A stretch of 64,000 nucleotides of DNA from JAGQRJ01 sp041402045 (GTDB taxonomy: Bacteria > Planctomycetota > J058). This document shows, piece after piece, positions 35,102 through 43,480 of the stretch. Within the stretch, counting starts at the first letter, position 1. The number at the start of each line of letters is the position of its first letter. The notes under the pieces were generated by a model. That model saw only the letters and a program-made list of their open reading frames with translations. It was not told the origin of the DNA and did not search any database. The stretch spans positions 77,805-141,804 of the forward strand of contig JAWKSZ010000013.1 of assembly GCA_041402045.1 (NCBI GenBank). The letters are read 5' to 3'. Made by a program: the position numbers and the translations under genes.

Positions 35102-35884
35102 CTACCCGCCGAAGGTCGCCACCACCGGCGCGTGGTCCGACGGCTTGTCGCCGCGCCGCTCCTCGAGGTCGATCCGCACCGCCTCCAGGCGCTCGCGCAG
35201 CGGGGCAGTGGCCAGGATCAAGTCGATCCGCAGGCCCTGGTTCTTCTCCACGACCTCCGCGCCGCTGCCGTCGCGGTAGTCGAACCAACTGAACAGCCCC
35301 CCCTCGGGGTGCCGCTCGCGCAGGAGGTCGTGGAGCCCCCAGCCGCGCAGACGCTCGACCGCGGCGCGCTCGTGGGGGCTGGTGTGCAGGCGGTTCTTCC
35401 AGGCCACGGGGTCGTGGACGTCCTGGTCGTCGGGGGCAATGTTGAAGTCGCCGAGGAGCACCAGGGGCTGGCCAGGGTCGTGCTGGCTCACCAGCAGGCG
35501 CTGCAGGCGCCCGAGCCAGTCGAGCTTGTAGAAGAAGGCCTCGCTGGCCAGGGCCTGGCCGTTGGGCACGTAGACGTTGATCACCCGCACCCCGTCGACG
35601 GTCGCGGCCACGAACCGGCGCTGGGCGTCGTCGTCGCGGCCGGGGAGCGCCAGGGCCACGTCCTCGAGCGGGCGCTTGCTCAGGATCGCGACGCCGTTCA
35701 GCCCCTTCTCGCCGGTGTAGGCCAGGGCGTAGCCCAGCGCTCGCAGCTCCGCTTCGGGGAACTGGTCGTCGGGGCACTTGGTCTCTTGCAGGCACACCAC
35801 GTCGGGCTGGTGGCGCTCCAGCCAGGCGCACACGCGCTCCAGGCGCACCCGCAGCGAGTTCACGTTCCAGGTCACGATCTGCAT
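35102..35884 (-). CDS. xthA: Exodeoxyribonuclease III / AP endonuclease
   Basis: 260 residues of the EEP-fold exonuclease III family, which cleaves at abasic sites in base-excision repair and degrades duplex DNA 3' to 5'. Visible motifs are MQIVTWNVNSLRVRL with the first metal-binding Asn, CLQETK with the catalytic Glu, NVYVPNG, LLGDFNIAP with the Asp-Asn pair, LRIDLIL and the closing SDHAPVV with the catalytic His. All are intact. ATG 35884 fits the family start; a TAGGCT -10 box stands 7 bases before it. Confidence 0.95.
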   Translation of the reverse strand: MQIVTWNVNSLRVRLERVCAWLERHQPDVVCLQETKCPDDQFPEAELRALGYALAYTGEKGLNGVAILSKRPLEDVALALPGRDDDAQRRFVAATVDGVRVINVYVPNGQALASEAFFYKLDWLGRLQRLLVSQHDPGQPLVLLGDFNIAPDDQDVHDPVAWKNRLHTSPHERAAVERLRGWGLHDLLRERHPEGGLFSWFDYRDGSGAEVVEKNQGLRIDLILATAPLRERLEAVRIDLEERRGDKPSDHAPVVATFGG

Positions 35885-35891
35885 GGGGCCG

Positions 35892-35897
35892 AGCCTA
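35892..35897 (-). promoter_or_regulatory. -10 box, leaderless type
   Basis: On the minus strand TAGGCT is followed by 7 bases and ATG 35884. It would give the exonuclease gene its own leaderless transcript separate from the phosphate-transport genes upstream. Confidence 0.4.
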
Positions 35898-35919
35898 CCG
35901 CGCGAGGCTCGCGGCGCAA

Positions 35920-36204
35920 TCAGGCGCCCGCGGCGGCGGAGATCGCGCGGGCCAGGTCCAGGTCGAGCTGGGTGATCCCGCCGGCGTCGTGGGTCGTGAG
36001 CGCGACCCGCACCTCGGCGTAGACGTTCGTCCACTCGGGGTGGTGGTTCATGCGCTCGGCGACGAGGGCCACCCGGGTCATGAACCCGAAGGCCTCGACG
36101 AAGTCCGCGAAGCGGCGCTCCCAGCGCAGCTCGTCCTCGACCCGGGACCAGCCGGGGAGCGCCTCGAGGGCGGCCGCGATCGCGTCGGGGGCCAGCCGCT
36201 CCAC
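35920..36204 (-). CDS. Pterin-4a-carbinolamine dehydratase family protein
   Basis: GTG 36204 lies 2 bases after the PiT stop and gives a 94-residue protein of standard length. The family motif is present as MNHHPEWTNVYAEVRVALTT followed by the GGITQLDLDLA helix, with the paired His and Pro of the active site. The enzyme dehydrates 4a-hydroxytetrahydropterin after aromatic amino acid hydroxylation; in bacteria without such hydroxylases the role is unclear. No hydroxylase lies in the window. Confidence 0.92.
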   Translation of the reverse strand: MERLAPDAIAAALEALPGWSRVEDELRWERRFADFVEAFGFMTRVALVAERMNHHPEWTNVYAEVRVALTTHDAGGITQLDLDLARAISAAAGA

Positions 36205-36206
36205 GC

Positions 36207-37583
36207 CTACAGCAGGACCATCCGCGCCATGGCGAACACGGCGCCGCCCAGGATCGCGGTGAAGGGCACGGTAATGAACCAGCTGGCCACGATCCCCTTG
36301 AGCACCTGAATGTTGATCGCGCCGATCCCGCGGGCGATCCCGACGCCGATCACCGAGCCCACGAGGGTGTGGGTGGTGGACACCGGCAGGCCGAGCTTGC
36401 TCGCGGTCACGATCGTGGTCGCGGCGGCGAACTCGGCGGTGAAGCCGCGGCTGGGGGTCAGCTCGGTGATCTTCTCGCCCACGGTGCCCATGACCTTGTA
36501 GCCGTAGGTCGCGAGCCCGATCACGATCCCCACCGCGCCCATGAGCAGGATCCACATGGGCATGGGGGCCTTGGCGCTGAAGCCGTGCTGGACGGCGGTC
36601 ACGACCCCCGCCAGCGGGCCCACGGCGTTGGCCACGTCGTTGCTCCCGTGGGCGAAGGCCACGAGGCACGCGGTCATGATCTGCAGGATCAGGAACACCT
36701 TCTCGGTGCGCTTGAGCCCCTCGTTCAGCGGCAGCTCGCCGACCCCCCAGACCGTGCGCCGGAAGATCGGGATCGAGCCCACGAGCGCGAACACGCCGAC
36801 CCCGATCGAAATGAAGATCCCGTCGCGGAACGAGAAGTCGAGCTTCAGCGGCTTGAGCCCCTTGAAGATCAGGGCCATGGAGAGCACGAAGAAGATCGGT
36901 GCCATGAGCAAGGGGCCCCACTTCGCGATCGCCAGGTGCGGTTGATCGGCGAGGAGCACGATCTTGCGCAGCCCGTGGAACAGCAGGTAGCCGAGCACCG
37001 CGCCCATGATCGGCGAGACGACCCAGGAGCCCGCGATCTGACCGACCTTGAACCAGTCCACCGCGTCCCAGCCGCCGGCGACCACACCGAACCCGACCAC
37101 CGAGCCCACGATCGAGTGGGTGGTCGACACGGGCCAGCCGAAGTAGGTCGCGAGGTGCAGCCACACCGAGGCCGCGAGCAGGCAGCAAGTCATGCCCAGG
37201 GCGAACTGCATGGCGCCCTTGGACGGCGTGTGCGTGCCGTCGGCGGCGACCACGACCGGGCCCCCGGTGCCGTCTTGGGGCGTCTCGGGGGTCGCGACCG
37301 GGGGCGGCGCGGTGGTGCTGTCGACCTCGGCCACCTCCTCGGTCAGCCCCAGGCGGTCGGGGTTCACGATCCCCTTGCGCACGGTCTCGGTGACCGTGCC
37401 GCCCACGAGCATGGCGCCGGCGAACTCGAAGATCGCGGCCACGATGATCGCGCGCTTGAGGGTCAGGGCGCCCGAACCGACCGACGTGCCCATGGCGTTG
37501 GCCACGTCGTTCGCGCCGATGTTCCACGACATGTAGAACCCGGTGAGGACGGCCATGATCAAGAGGATGGTGGCGAGGGTCAT
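36207..37583 (-). CDS. pit: PiT family inorganic phosphate permease
   Basis: 458 residues with two copies of the PiT signature: GANDVANAMGTSVGSGAL near residue 24 and HGSNDVANAVGPLAG in the second half. Each half also has the paired PVSTTHS/PVSTTHT motif. It has about 10 to 12 membrane helices and a Pro/Thr-rich extramembrane loop at residues ~85-125. The family takes up phosphate with H+ or Na+. It follows the DUF47 gene by 43 bases; this pair is a known arrangement in which the PhoU-like protein controls the permease. Confidence 0.94.
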   Translation of the reverse strand: MTLATILLIMAVLTGFYMSWNIGANDVANAMGTSVGSGALTLKRAIIVAAIFEFAGAMLVGGTVTETVRKGIVNPDRLGLTEEVAEVDSTTAPPPVATPETPQDGTGGPVVVAADGTHTPSKGAMQFALGMTCCLLAASVWLHLATYFGWPVSTTHSIVGSVVGFGVVAGGWDAVDWFKVGQIAGSWVVSPIMGAVLGYLLFHGLRKIVLLADQPHLAIAKWGPLLMAPIFFVLSMALIFKGLKPLKLDFSFRDGIFISIGVGVFALVGSIPIFRRTVWGVGELPLNEGLKRTEKVFLILQIMTACLVAFAHGSNDVANAVGPLAGVVTAVQHGFSAKAPMPMWILLMGAVGIVIGLATYGYKVMGTVGEKITELTPSRGFTAEFAAATTIVTASKLGLPVSTTHTLVGSVIGVGIARGIGAINIQVLKGIVASWFITVPFTAILGGAVFAMARMVLL

Positions 37584-37626
37584 GCTTGGATAGCTCGCAG
37601 GGGCGAGAGGGACGGCGAGGGAGCGA

Positions 37627-38304
37627 CTAGCGGGCGACGATCAGGCGGACGGCGTCGCCGACGTTCTCGGCGTGGTTGGCCATGTCCCCGATCGCGAACA
37701 GGACCTTGGTCCACATGAACACGCCGACCGGCGGGAGCTCGTTCTCCAGGGAGAACAAGGTCTTGCAGATCTGGTCCTGGACCTTGTCGGCCTCGTGCTC
37801 CTTGCGCGCGACCTCGTCGATCTGCTGCCCGATCCGGTCCACGACCTTGCCGCCGAAGCCGACCTCCATCAGCGGGTCGAGCAGGTCGACCAGCTCCTTG
37901 GCGGTGGCGACGGTGTCCAGCACGCGCTCGACGTAGATCCGGAGCAGCGGGCGCAGGGGCTCCGGGGTCTCCATGGGCCGCCAGGTCAGGAGCACCGCGA
38001 CGTCCTCGGCGCAGTCGGCGATCGCGTCGATCTGCCCGATCAAGCGCAGCACGTCGCGGCGGTCGACCGGCAGGAAGAGCTTGGCCGGGAGGTGCGCCCG
38101 AATGTCGTTCTTGGTCTCGTCGGCCTTGCCCTCGAGGCGGCTGATCTCCTTGGCGAGGGCCACGACCTTCTCCTGGTCGCCCTCGAGCAAGCGCTCGATC
38201 AGCTCGGGCACGCGGTCGGTGCACTCGGTGACGCGCGTCATGAGGCGCCCCGCGCGGGGCAGGGGGCTGCGGCCACCCAACAAGCGGCCCAAGGGAATGC
38301 GCAT
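37627..38304 (-). CDS. DUF47 / TIGR00153 PhoU-like phosphate transport regulator
   Basis: 225 residues, all-helical. Matching features are CTDRVPELIERLLEGDQEKV, ISRLEGKADETKNDIRAHLP and KEHEADKVQDQICKTLFSLE, which provide the Glu/Asp-rich metal-binding helices of the PhoU fold. It probably regulates the adjacent PiT permease. ATG 38304 is preceded by GGAGG and, further up, a TACAAC -10-like box. Confidence 0.92.
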   Translation of the reverse strand: MRIPLGRLLGGRSPLPRAGRLMTRVTECTDRVPELIERLLEGDQEKVVALAKEISRLEGKADETKNDIRAHLPAKLFLPVDRRDVLRLIGQIDAIADCAEDVAVLLTWRPMETPEPLRPLLRIYVERVLDTVATAKELVDLLDPLMEVGFGGKVVDRIGQQIDEVARKEHEADKVQDQICKTLFSLENELPPVGVFMWTKVLFAIGDMANHAENVGDAVRLIVAR

Positions 38305-38470
38305 GGAAGAGGACCTCCGAGGGGGCGTTGTAGCAGCGAGGGTGGAGCGGCGAAACCCCGGCCCCAGGCCGTCTGCAGCCGCAAAGGGCTTAGGCGGCCC
38401 CTCCCCAACTGAGCTTCATACGTTCGCCCTGTGTTCGCTCCGCGGCCCTCGGGGGGCTAACCAACGCAAC

Positions 38471-38493
38471 AGGCGGGGCTTAGGGCCCCGCCT
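38471..38493 (-). terminator. Terminator-like hairpin after the HtrA-like operon
   Basis: AGGCGGGGC and GCCCCGCCT form a 9-bp stem around five bases, about 27 bases past the stop of the pseudoprotease gene. The remaining 38,305-38,519 gap shows no other feature. Confidence 0.5.
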
Positions 38494-38519
38494 GGCTGGG
38501 TCACGGCGCGGAAGCGAGC

Positions 38520-39605
38520 TCAGCGCGTCTGGAGGGTGACCTCGACCGTGGTCATGCGCTGCTCGCGCATGAGCTTGAAGGTCACGGTCTCCCCCGCGGT
38601 CCGCTCGCGGAGCAGGCGCCCGAGGTGATCGAGGGACTCGAGGCGCTTGCCGTCGAGCTCGAGGATCACGTCGCCGGCCTGGAGTCCGCCCGCGGCGGCG
38701 GGGCTCTCGGGGTCGACCCCGAGCACGGCGATCCCGTGCTTGTGGGTCGGCGGCACCTGCGCCAGCGGCGCGTCGTCGGCGTTGATCCCCAGCCAGATCC
38801 CGCCGGGGGGCGGGCCCTGGGCCTCGGGCTCCTCGACCATGGGCTGCATTTGCTCGACCGGCCCCTCGGCGGCCGGGCCCTCCTCGATCACCGCGTCCCG
38901 GCTCCACACCCCGAGCTGAGCCCTCAGCTCCTCGACGGGGATCGCGTGGGCGCTGCCGCGGAAGGGGAGCGCCACGTTGATCCCGATCAGCTTCCCGCTG
39001 CGGTCGACCAGCGGGCCGCCGAGGTGCACCTTCTCCAGCATGCCGTCGTGCTGCAGCACGCGGTCGTAGGAGCGGGTGTGGCCCTCGTTCCCGTCCTGGA
39101 ACAGCCCGAGCAGAATGTTCTTCTGCATGAGCGAGCGCTGCACGCGGCGGTTCTTGGCGCTGAGCACGCCCACCGCCAGCGGGCCGCTGGGGCCAGGGGA
39201 GAGCACGTAGGTCCCGATCTCGAGCGCGTCGCTCGCGCCCAGGGCCAGGGGCGCCCCCACGCCGGGGACGAGCTCGAGCAGCGCCAGGTCGTGCTTGGCG
39301 CTGCGCGCGCGCACCCGGGCGCTGAAGTCGTTGCCGTCGCGGTTGCGCAGGCTGTAGGTCCCGTCGGTCACGACCTGGGCCGAGGTCACGATCCCCTCGC
39401 GCACGATCACCCCGTAGCCCTTGAGGGTCTGGCCGAGGCGGATCTCGACCACGCTCCCGGCGACGGTGTCGTTGAGCGGGGTCAGGGCGCGCTTGAGGGT
39501 CGCGTTCCGGCCCTCGACCGAGGGGTCGAGGCCGTCCTGAGCGAGGGCCGAGCCCGCGATCAGCAGGGCGGCCAGGCTCAGGCGCAGCGTGGAGGTCAGG
39601 GTCAT
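38520..39605 (-). CDS. Catalytically degenerate HtrA-like protein with PDZ domain
   Basis: 361 residues: signal peptide (MTLTSTLRLSLAALLIAGSA), trypsin-fold domain (~30-235), Gln/Pro/Glu linker and a C-terminal PDZ domain (GIAVLGVDPESPAAAGGLQA). The catalytic triad is broken. The His position reads TSAQVV near residue 75. The Asp is kept in HDLALLEL. The Ser motif GNSGGPL reads VHLGGPL near residue 196. It therefore cannot be a normal serine protease and may bind peptides or regulate its neighbour. It lies 22 bases downstream of an intact HtrA gene, suggesting gene duplication and a protease/pseudoprotease pair. Envelope location is inferred. Confidence 0.87.
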   Translation of the reverse strand: MTLTSTLRLSLAALLIAGSALAQDGLDPSVEGRNATLKRALTPLNDTVAGSVVEIRLGQTLKGYGVIVREGIVTSAQVVTDGTYSLRNRDGNDFSARVRARSAKHDLALLELVPGVGAPLALGASDALEIGTYVLSPGPSGPLAVGVLSAKNRRVQRSLMQKNILLGLFQDGNEGHTRSYDRVLQHDGMLEKVHLGGPLVDRSGKLIGINVALPFRGSAHAIPVEELRAQLGVWSRDAVIEEGPAAEGPVEQMQPMVEEPEAQGPPPGGIWLGINADDAPLAQVPPTHKHGIAVLGVDPESPAAAGGLQAGDVILELDGKRLESLDHLGRLLRERTAGETVTFKLMREQRMTTVEVTLQTR

Positions 39606-39627
39606 GGGAGCTCTCCTCTCTCCGGGG

Positions 39628-41088
39628 CTAGCGCGAGCCCAGGGTTACGTCGATCACCACCCGGCGCTGCACCGGCACCGAGTCCTGGAGCATGGCGCGC
39701 AGCACCGTGACCTGGATCCGCTGGCCCGCTTGCTTGCCGCCGAGCACGCGCCCGAGGGCGTTCATGTCGGCGACCTTCACGCCGTCGATCGCGGTCACGA
39801 GGTCGCCCTTGCGCAGGCCCGCGGCGCTCGCCGGGCCCTGCGGGTCGAGGTCCTCGACCAGGACCCCGGGGAGGTCGCTCGTGGGAGCCGCGCGCAGGCC
39901 GAGGTAGGCGTTGGGCGCGGGGGTCGCCGGCTGCTGCCGCTCGGGCTGCTTGGGCTCGGGGCGCCCGCCGAAGGGGTTCTGGCCGCCGCCGAAGGGGCCG
40001 TTCTCACCGAACATGTCCTCGAGCAGCTTGCCCATGTCGGGGCCGCCCTGGCCGCCGCCGAAGGGGTTCTGGCCGTTGCCGCCGAAGGGGCCGTTCTCGC
40101 CGAACATCTCCTCGAAGAGCTTGCCCATGTCGGGTCCGCCCTGGCCGCCGCCGAAGGGGTTCTGGCCGTCGCCGAACAGCTGCTCGAAGAGCTTGCCCAG
40201 GTCCATGTCCTGGCCGTTCCCGCCGCCGAACAGCTCACCCAGGGGCGAGTCCTTGCCGAACAGCGAGCGCAAGGGGGAGTCCTCGCCGAACAGGTTGCCC
40301 AGCCGCCCGAACATCTTCTCCCGCATGCGGGCCATGTCCTCGGGGCTCACGTACTTGGTCATGTTCTGCATGGCGTCGCCGCTGGCGGCCTCGCCCTCGA
40401 GCTTGGCGCCGCCCGCGAGCTGCTCGTACTGCGCCATGATCTGGTTCGTGGGAATGCTGAACCCGAGCTCGTTGATCTGAATGATCGCGGCGTTGATCCC
40501 GATCAGCTCGCCCTTGAGGTTGACCAGCGGGCCGCCGGAGTTGCCCGAGAAGATCGGCGTGTCGACCACGAAGGCGTGGTTGTAGAACTTGCCGTGCATG
40601 GCCTCGACCATTTGCGCGTCGAGGGCCCGGACCACGCCGGCGGTGAACGCCGGCTGCTTGTCGAGGTAGGGCCCGCCGGGGTGGCCGAGGGCCAGGACCC
40701 AGTCGCCGGCGGCGACGGTGTCCGAGTCGCCGACGGGGAAGGCGTCGAGGCCGGTCGCGTCGATCTTGAGCAGCGCGAAGTCCTGGCGGCGGTTCTGGCC
40801 CACGACCTTCGCGTCGAAGTAGCGCCCGTCGCTGGTCACGACCTGCAGCGTCTTGCCGATCTCGACCACGTGGGTGGCGGTGAGGATGTACCCGTCCTCG
40901 GAAATGATCGCTCCGCTGCCGCTGCCGGCGTGGTCGGCGTCGACGATCGCCTGGATCAGCACGGTGCGCGGGATCGAGGCCTTCGCCACCTCGCGCAGGG
41001 TGTCCTCCAGGGCCAGGACGTCGTCCTGGGCCAGGAGCGGGGCGGTGAACACGAGCGCGGCCAGCGCGAACGAGCGGACGACCTGCAT
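39628..41088 (-). CDS. HtrA/DegP-family serine protease with Gly/Asn/Phe repeats and PDZ domain
   Basis: ATG 41088 has GGAGG just upstream and gives the signal peptide MQVVRSFALAALVFTAPLLA. The protease domain has an intact triad: His in LTATHVV (~residue 71), Asp in QDFALLKID (~102) and Ser in GNSGGPLV (~183). Residues ~255-395 are an unusual insert with EDSPLRSLFGKDSPLGELFG and 32-residue repeats built on DMGKLFEEMFGENGPFGG and NPFGGGQGG. A single PDZ domain ends the protein. This is a periplasmic quality-control protease; the insert is not part of the known family and may mediate assembly. Confidence 0.92.
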   Translation of the reverse strand: MQVVRSFALAALVFTAPLLAQDDVLALEDTLREVAKASIPRTVLIQAIVDADHAGSGSGAIISEDGYILTATHVVEIGKTLQVVTSDGRYFDAKVVGQNRRQDFALLKIDATGLDAFPVGDSDTVAAGDWVLALGHPGGPYLDKQPAFTAGVVRALDAQMVEAMHGKFYNHAFVVDTPIFSGNSGGPLVNLKGELIGINAAIIQINELGFSIPTNQIMAQYEQLAGGAKLEGEAASGDAMQNMTKYVSPEDMARMREKMFGRLGNLFGEDSPLRSLFGKDSPLGELFGGGNGQDMDLGKLFEQLFGDGQNPFGGGQGGPDMGKLFEEMFGENGPFGGNGQNPFGGGQGGPDMGKLLEDMFGENGPFGGGQNPFGGRPEPKQPERQQPATPAPNAYLGLRAAPTSDLPGVLVEDLDPQGPASAAGLRKGDLVTAIDGVKVADMNALGRVLGGKQAGQRIQVTVLRAMLQDSVPVQRRVVIDVTLGSR

Positions 41089-41180
41089 GCTTCCTCCTGG
41101 CCGCCCAGAGGGGCAGCACGTGGGATATACGTCACGAAGACGTCGGTGTTTGGGCGGGACCGGGGCGGGTCCCGTCGGGA

Positions 41181-41483
41181 TCAAAAGCGCCGAAACCCTT
41201 TGACGTCAGGGCCGTCGCGCTTCTCGAGCTCCTCGGGGGGCGTGTGGTGGTCGCCCTGGTCGAGGGCGGTGGACTCGTAGCCCTTGGGGCGCTCGAGGGT
41301 CGAGGGGTCGACCTTCTTGCGCTGATAGCGACCCAGAATGAACCCTTTGATCTTGGGGTTGGTGGGCCCCTTGGGCCCGAGCCCGTCGATCCAGCCGAGC
41401 TTGGCCTCGGCCTCGGGGTCCTTGTGCGCCTCCGCCTGCTTCGCGGCGAGCTTGCGTTGACGGAAGGCTTCGAAGTCGTCCAC
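41181..41483 (-). CDS. Hypothetical protein, 100 aa
   Basis: GTG 41483 is preceded by AGGAAGGGAG. The protein is soluble, highly charged and likely partly disordered: MDDFEAFRQRKLAAKQAEAH, then GLGPKGPTNPKIKGFILGRY and a C-terminal DVKGFRRF. No family recognised. It follows the macro-CHAT gene by 43 bases on the same strand, but a TAGGCT box at 41,508-41,513 could give it its own promoter. Confidence 0.65.
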   Translation of the reverse strand: MDDFEAFRQRKLAAKQAEAHKDPEAEAKLGWIDGLGPKGPTNPKIKGFILGRYQRKKVDPSTLERPKGYESTALDQGDHHTPPEELEKRDGPDVKGFRRF

Positions 41484-41526
41484 GCGGGCTCCCTTCCTGC
41501 TCCCCCAAGCCTAGTGGAGCGGGACG

Positions 41527-43062
41527 CTACTGTCCATCCATGGGCGCCAAGGCCTGCGGCGCGACCAGGCGCGTGTCGGGGTCGCCGTAGTGCACGTAGG
41601 CCGCCCAGTGCAGCGGGTCCCGGGCGCGCAGCGCCGTGCGCGCGCTGAACAACGCCTGCCCCAGCGAGCGCCCCAGGGCCAGCTCCTCGTAGAGCGCCAG
41701 CGCGAAGCTCGCCGCGGCCTCGTCGGCCACCCGCCACCAGGTGCCCACGTAGTTGCGCGCGCCCGCCAGCACGAAGGCCCGGGCGAAGCCGTGGCTCACG
41801 CAGCTGTTGGCCACCACCAGCCGCGCGCCCAGCGGGCGCGCCGCGACGTCGTCCGGGGTCAGCGTCCCGGCGCCGAGCTCCCAGCCCGGCGGGTCGAGCT
41901 CGGTGTGCCCGCAGAAGTGGATCAGGCTCGCCGTGCGCAGCGCGTCCTGAACTGCGGCGGCGCTGCCCCGCGGGCCGCCCAAGAGCGTGGCCGGGAGCCG
42001 CGCCCCCGCGCGTCGCCAGAGCAGGTCCGCGATCCGCGCCGCCTCCCGCGCGCCGGCGGGGAGTCGCGCCGGATCCCCGGGCAAGAGCGCGGCGCCGTGG
42101 GGCTCGCCGTCGCTGGCCTGGGCCGCGCCTCCGCTGCGCAGCCGTCGCGAGACCGGCGCGCGCTCGAGCAGCGCGCGCCCGCCCCAGCTCGCGAGCTCGA
42201 AGGGCACGTCGACCAGGGCCTCGTCCACGTGCAGGACCAAGGGCGAGCGCTCGGCGCCGAGGCGCTCACGCACCGGCGGCGGCACCAGCCGCGCGACCTC
42301 CTCCCCCAGGGCCGCGAGCGCCGGGGTCGCGTCCCCCAGCGGGCGGCTGGCCAGGGTCGAGAGCGCGTCCAGGCGCTCCCGCGCCTGCGCCGTGACCGCG
42401 GCCAGGCCGTCGGCGCGCCACACCTGCTCGAGGGCGCCGTCGCCGCTGCTCGACCAGGCGACCGCGTCGCCGTCGCGGGTGAGGGTCAGCCGCCGGGGCG
42501 CGTGGGCCCGGGTCGCGCGCTGGGTCGCTTGCTCGAAGAACGCGAGGAAGGTCCCCGCGTCGAGGAGCGCGATCACCACCCGCTCCAGGCTCGAGGCGCT
42601 GCTCAGGGCCTCGACCAGGACCTCGACCATGGCCGCGCTCGCGACCTCCGGCGCCACGTTGGCCGCGCGCACCCCGAACGCGGGGAACGCCAGGCTCCCG
42701 AGGCCCAGGCCCTGGGCGAGCTGACACGCCGCGCGCACCGAGTCCCGGATCCACTCCACGCTCGAGCGGTGGCCGTCCTCGGTGCGCTCCACGCTCGCGG
42801 CGTGGATCACCCAGCGGCAGGGGAGGACCTTGGCCGGGAGCGCCACCGCGCGGCCCGGGGGCAGCGGCCCCAGGCGCTCGAGCTCGTGGGCCATGGCGTC
42901 GCCTTCGAGCCGCCGGATCGCCGCGGACACGCTCGCCCCGTCGGGGCGGTCCATGATCAGGTCGCTGTTCTCGCTGCTCACGATCGCGTCGACCTCGAGC
43001 TGGGTAATGTCGCCCAGGTGGATCTCGAGGCTCGCGTCGCCCACGGGGTAGCTGCGCTGCAT
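41527..43062 (-). CDS. Macro domain-CHAT protease fusion
   Basis: 511 residues. Residues ~1-170 form a macro domain: LEIHLGDITQLEVDAIVSSE with the adenine-contacting Asp, VSAAIRRLEG, GRAVALPAKVLPCRWVIHAA and LAFPAFGVRA. These bind ADP-ribose or related nucleotides in the family. Residues ~240-511 are a CHAT (caspase-like) peptidase: VLHVDEALVDVPFELASWGG, the catalytic-His segment IHFCGHTEL (~residue 384) and the Cys segment VVANSCVSHG (~419). It closes with the CHAT end motif WAAYVHYGDP. No TPRs are present. A nucleotide-gated protease is the natural inference, in analogy with CHAT enzymes of bacterial immunity and cell death. ATG 43062 fits a leaderless -10 box. Confidence 0.85.
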   Translation of the reverse strand: MQRSYPVGDASLEIHLGDITQLEVDAIVSSENSDLIMDRPDGASVSAAIRRLEGDAMAHELERLGPLPPGRAVALPAKVLPCRWVIHAASVERTEDGHRSSVEWIRDSVRAACQLAQGLGLGSLAFPAFGVRAANVAPEVASAAMVEVLVEALSSASSLERVVIALLDAGTFLAFFEQATQRATRAHAPRRLTLTRDGDAVAWSSSGDGALEQVWRADGLAAVTAQARERLDALSTLASRPLGDATPALAALGEEVARLVPPPVRERLGAERSPLVLHVDEALVDVPFELASWGGRALLERAPVSRRLRSGGAAQASDGEPHGAALLPGDPARLPAGAREAARIADLLWRRAGARLPATLLGGPRGSAAAVQDALRTASLIHFCGHTELDPPGWELGAGTLTPDDVAARPLGARLVVANSCVSHGFARAFVLAGARNYVGTWWRVADEAAASFALALYEELALGRSLGQALFSARTALRARDPLHWAAYVHYGDPDTRLVAPQALAPMDGQ

Positions 43063-43069
43063 ACCGCGG

Positions 43070-43075
43070 ATTCTA
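43070..43075 (-). promoter_or_regulatory. -10 box of macro-CHAT gene, leaderless type
   Basis: On the minus strand TAGAAT is followed by 7 bases and ATG 43062. It lies back to back with the promoter of the divergent lipoprotein gene, only about 30 bases away. Confidence 0.45.
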
Positions 43076-43104
43076 CGCCGGGCCCGACCCCGCGCGTCCC
43101 GCGG

Positions 43105-43110
43105 TAGGAT
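43105..43110 (+). promoter_or_regulatory. -10 box of lipoprotein gene, leaderless type
   Basis: TAGGAT is followed by CCGGGC and ATG 43117. There is no Shine-Dalgarno sequence in the 6-base gap. Confidence 0.45.
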
Positions 43111-43116
43111 CCGGGC

Positions 43117-43479
43117 ATGAGACGCGCGCGCTTCCTGGCCGGAGCCGGCCTGCTGTTCCTCCTGGGCTGTCCAGGCCCCGACCCCGAGCCGGGCCCCGAC
43201 GGCACCGCGCCGGTCGAGAGCGACGCGACCCCCGAGCCGGCGACCCCCGCGGACCCCCTGGAGGGCAGCCTGTTCAGCAAGGAGCAGCTGTTCGAGATCT
43301 ACCGCGCCGAGCACCAAGGCGGCGCCGAGCGCACCCGCGTCCTGCGGGCGCACAAGCTCCTCGACGCCGAGGGCAGCGAGAACCGGCGGCGGATCGAGGC
43401 CTACGAGGACGCGATCGGGCGCTACGCCCAGGGCGACCCCGAGGGCTGGGCGGACTTCGTCCAGTCGCTGGCGGACTGA
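43117..43479 (+). CDS. Small lipoprotein, 120 aa
   Basis: MRRARFLAGAGLLFLLGCPG is a lipoprotein signal with lipobox LLGC. A Pro/Asp/Glu-rich linker follows to about residue 50, then a helical domain with LFSKEQLFEIYRAEHQGGAE and AYEDAIGRYAQGDPEGWADF. No family recognised. One base separates its stop from the IMPase start, so they are cotranscribed. Confidence 0.75.
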   Translation: MRRARFLAGAGLLFLLGCPGPDPEPGPDGTAPVESDATPEPATPADPLEGSLFSKEQLFEIYRAEHQGGAERTRVLRAHKLLDAEGSENRRRIEAYEDAIGRYAQGDPEGWADFVQSLAD

Positions 43480-43480
43480 C

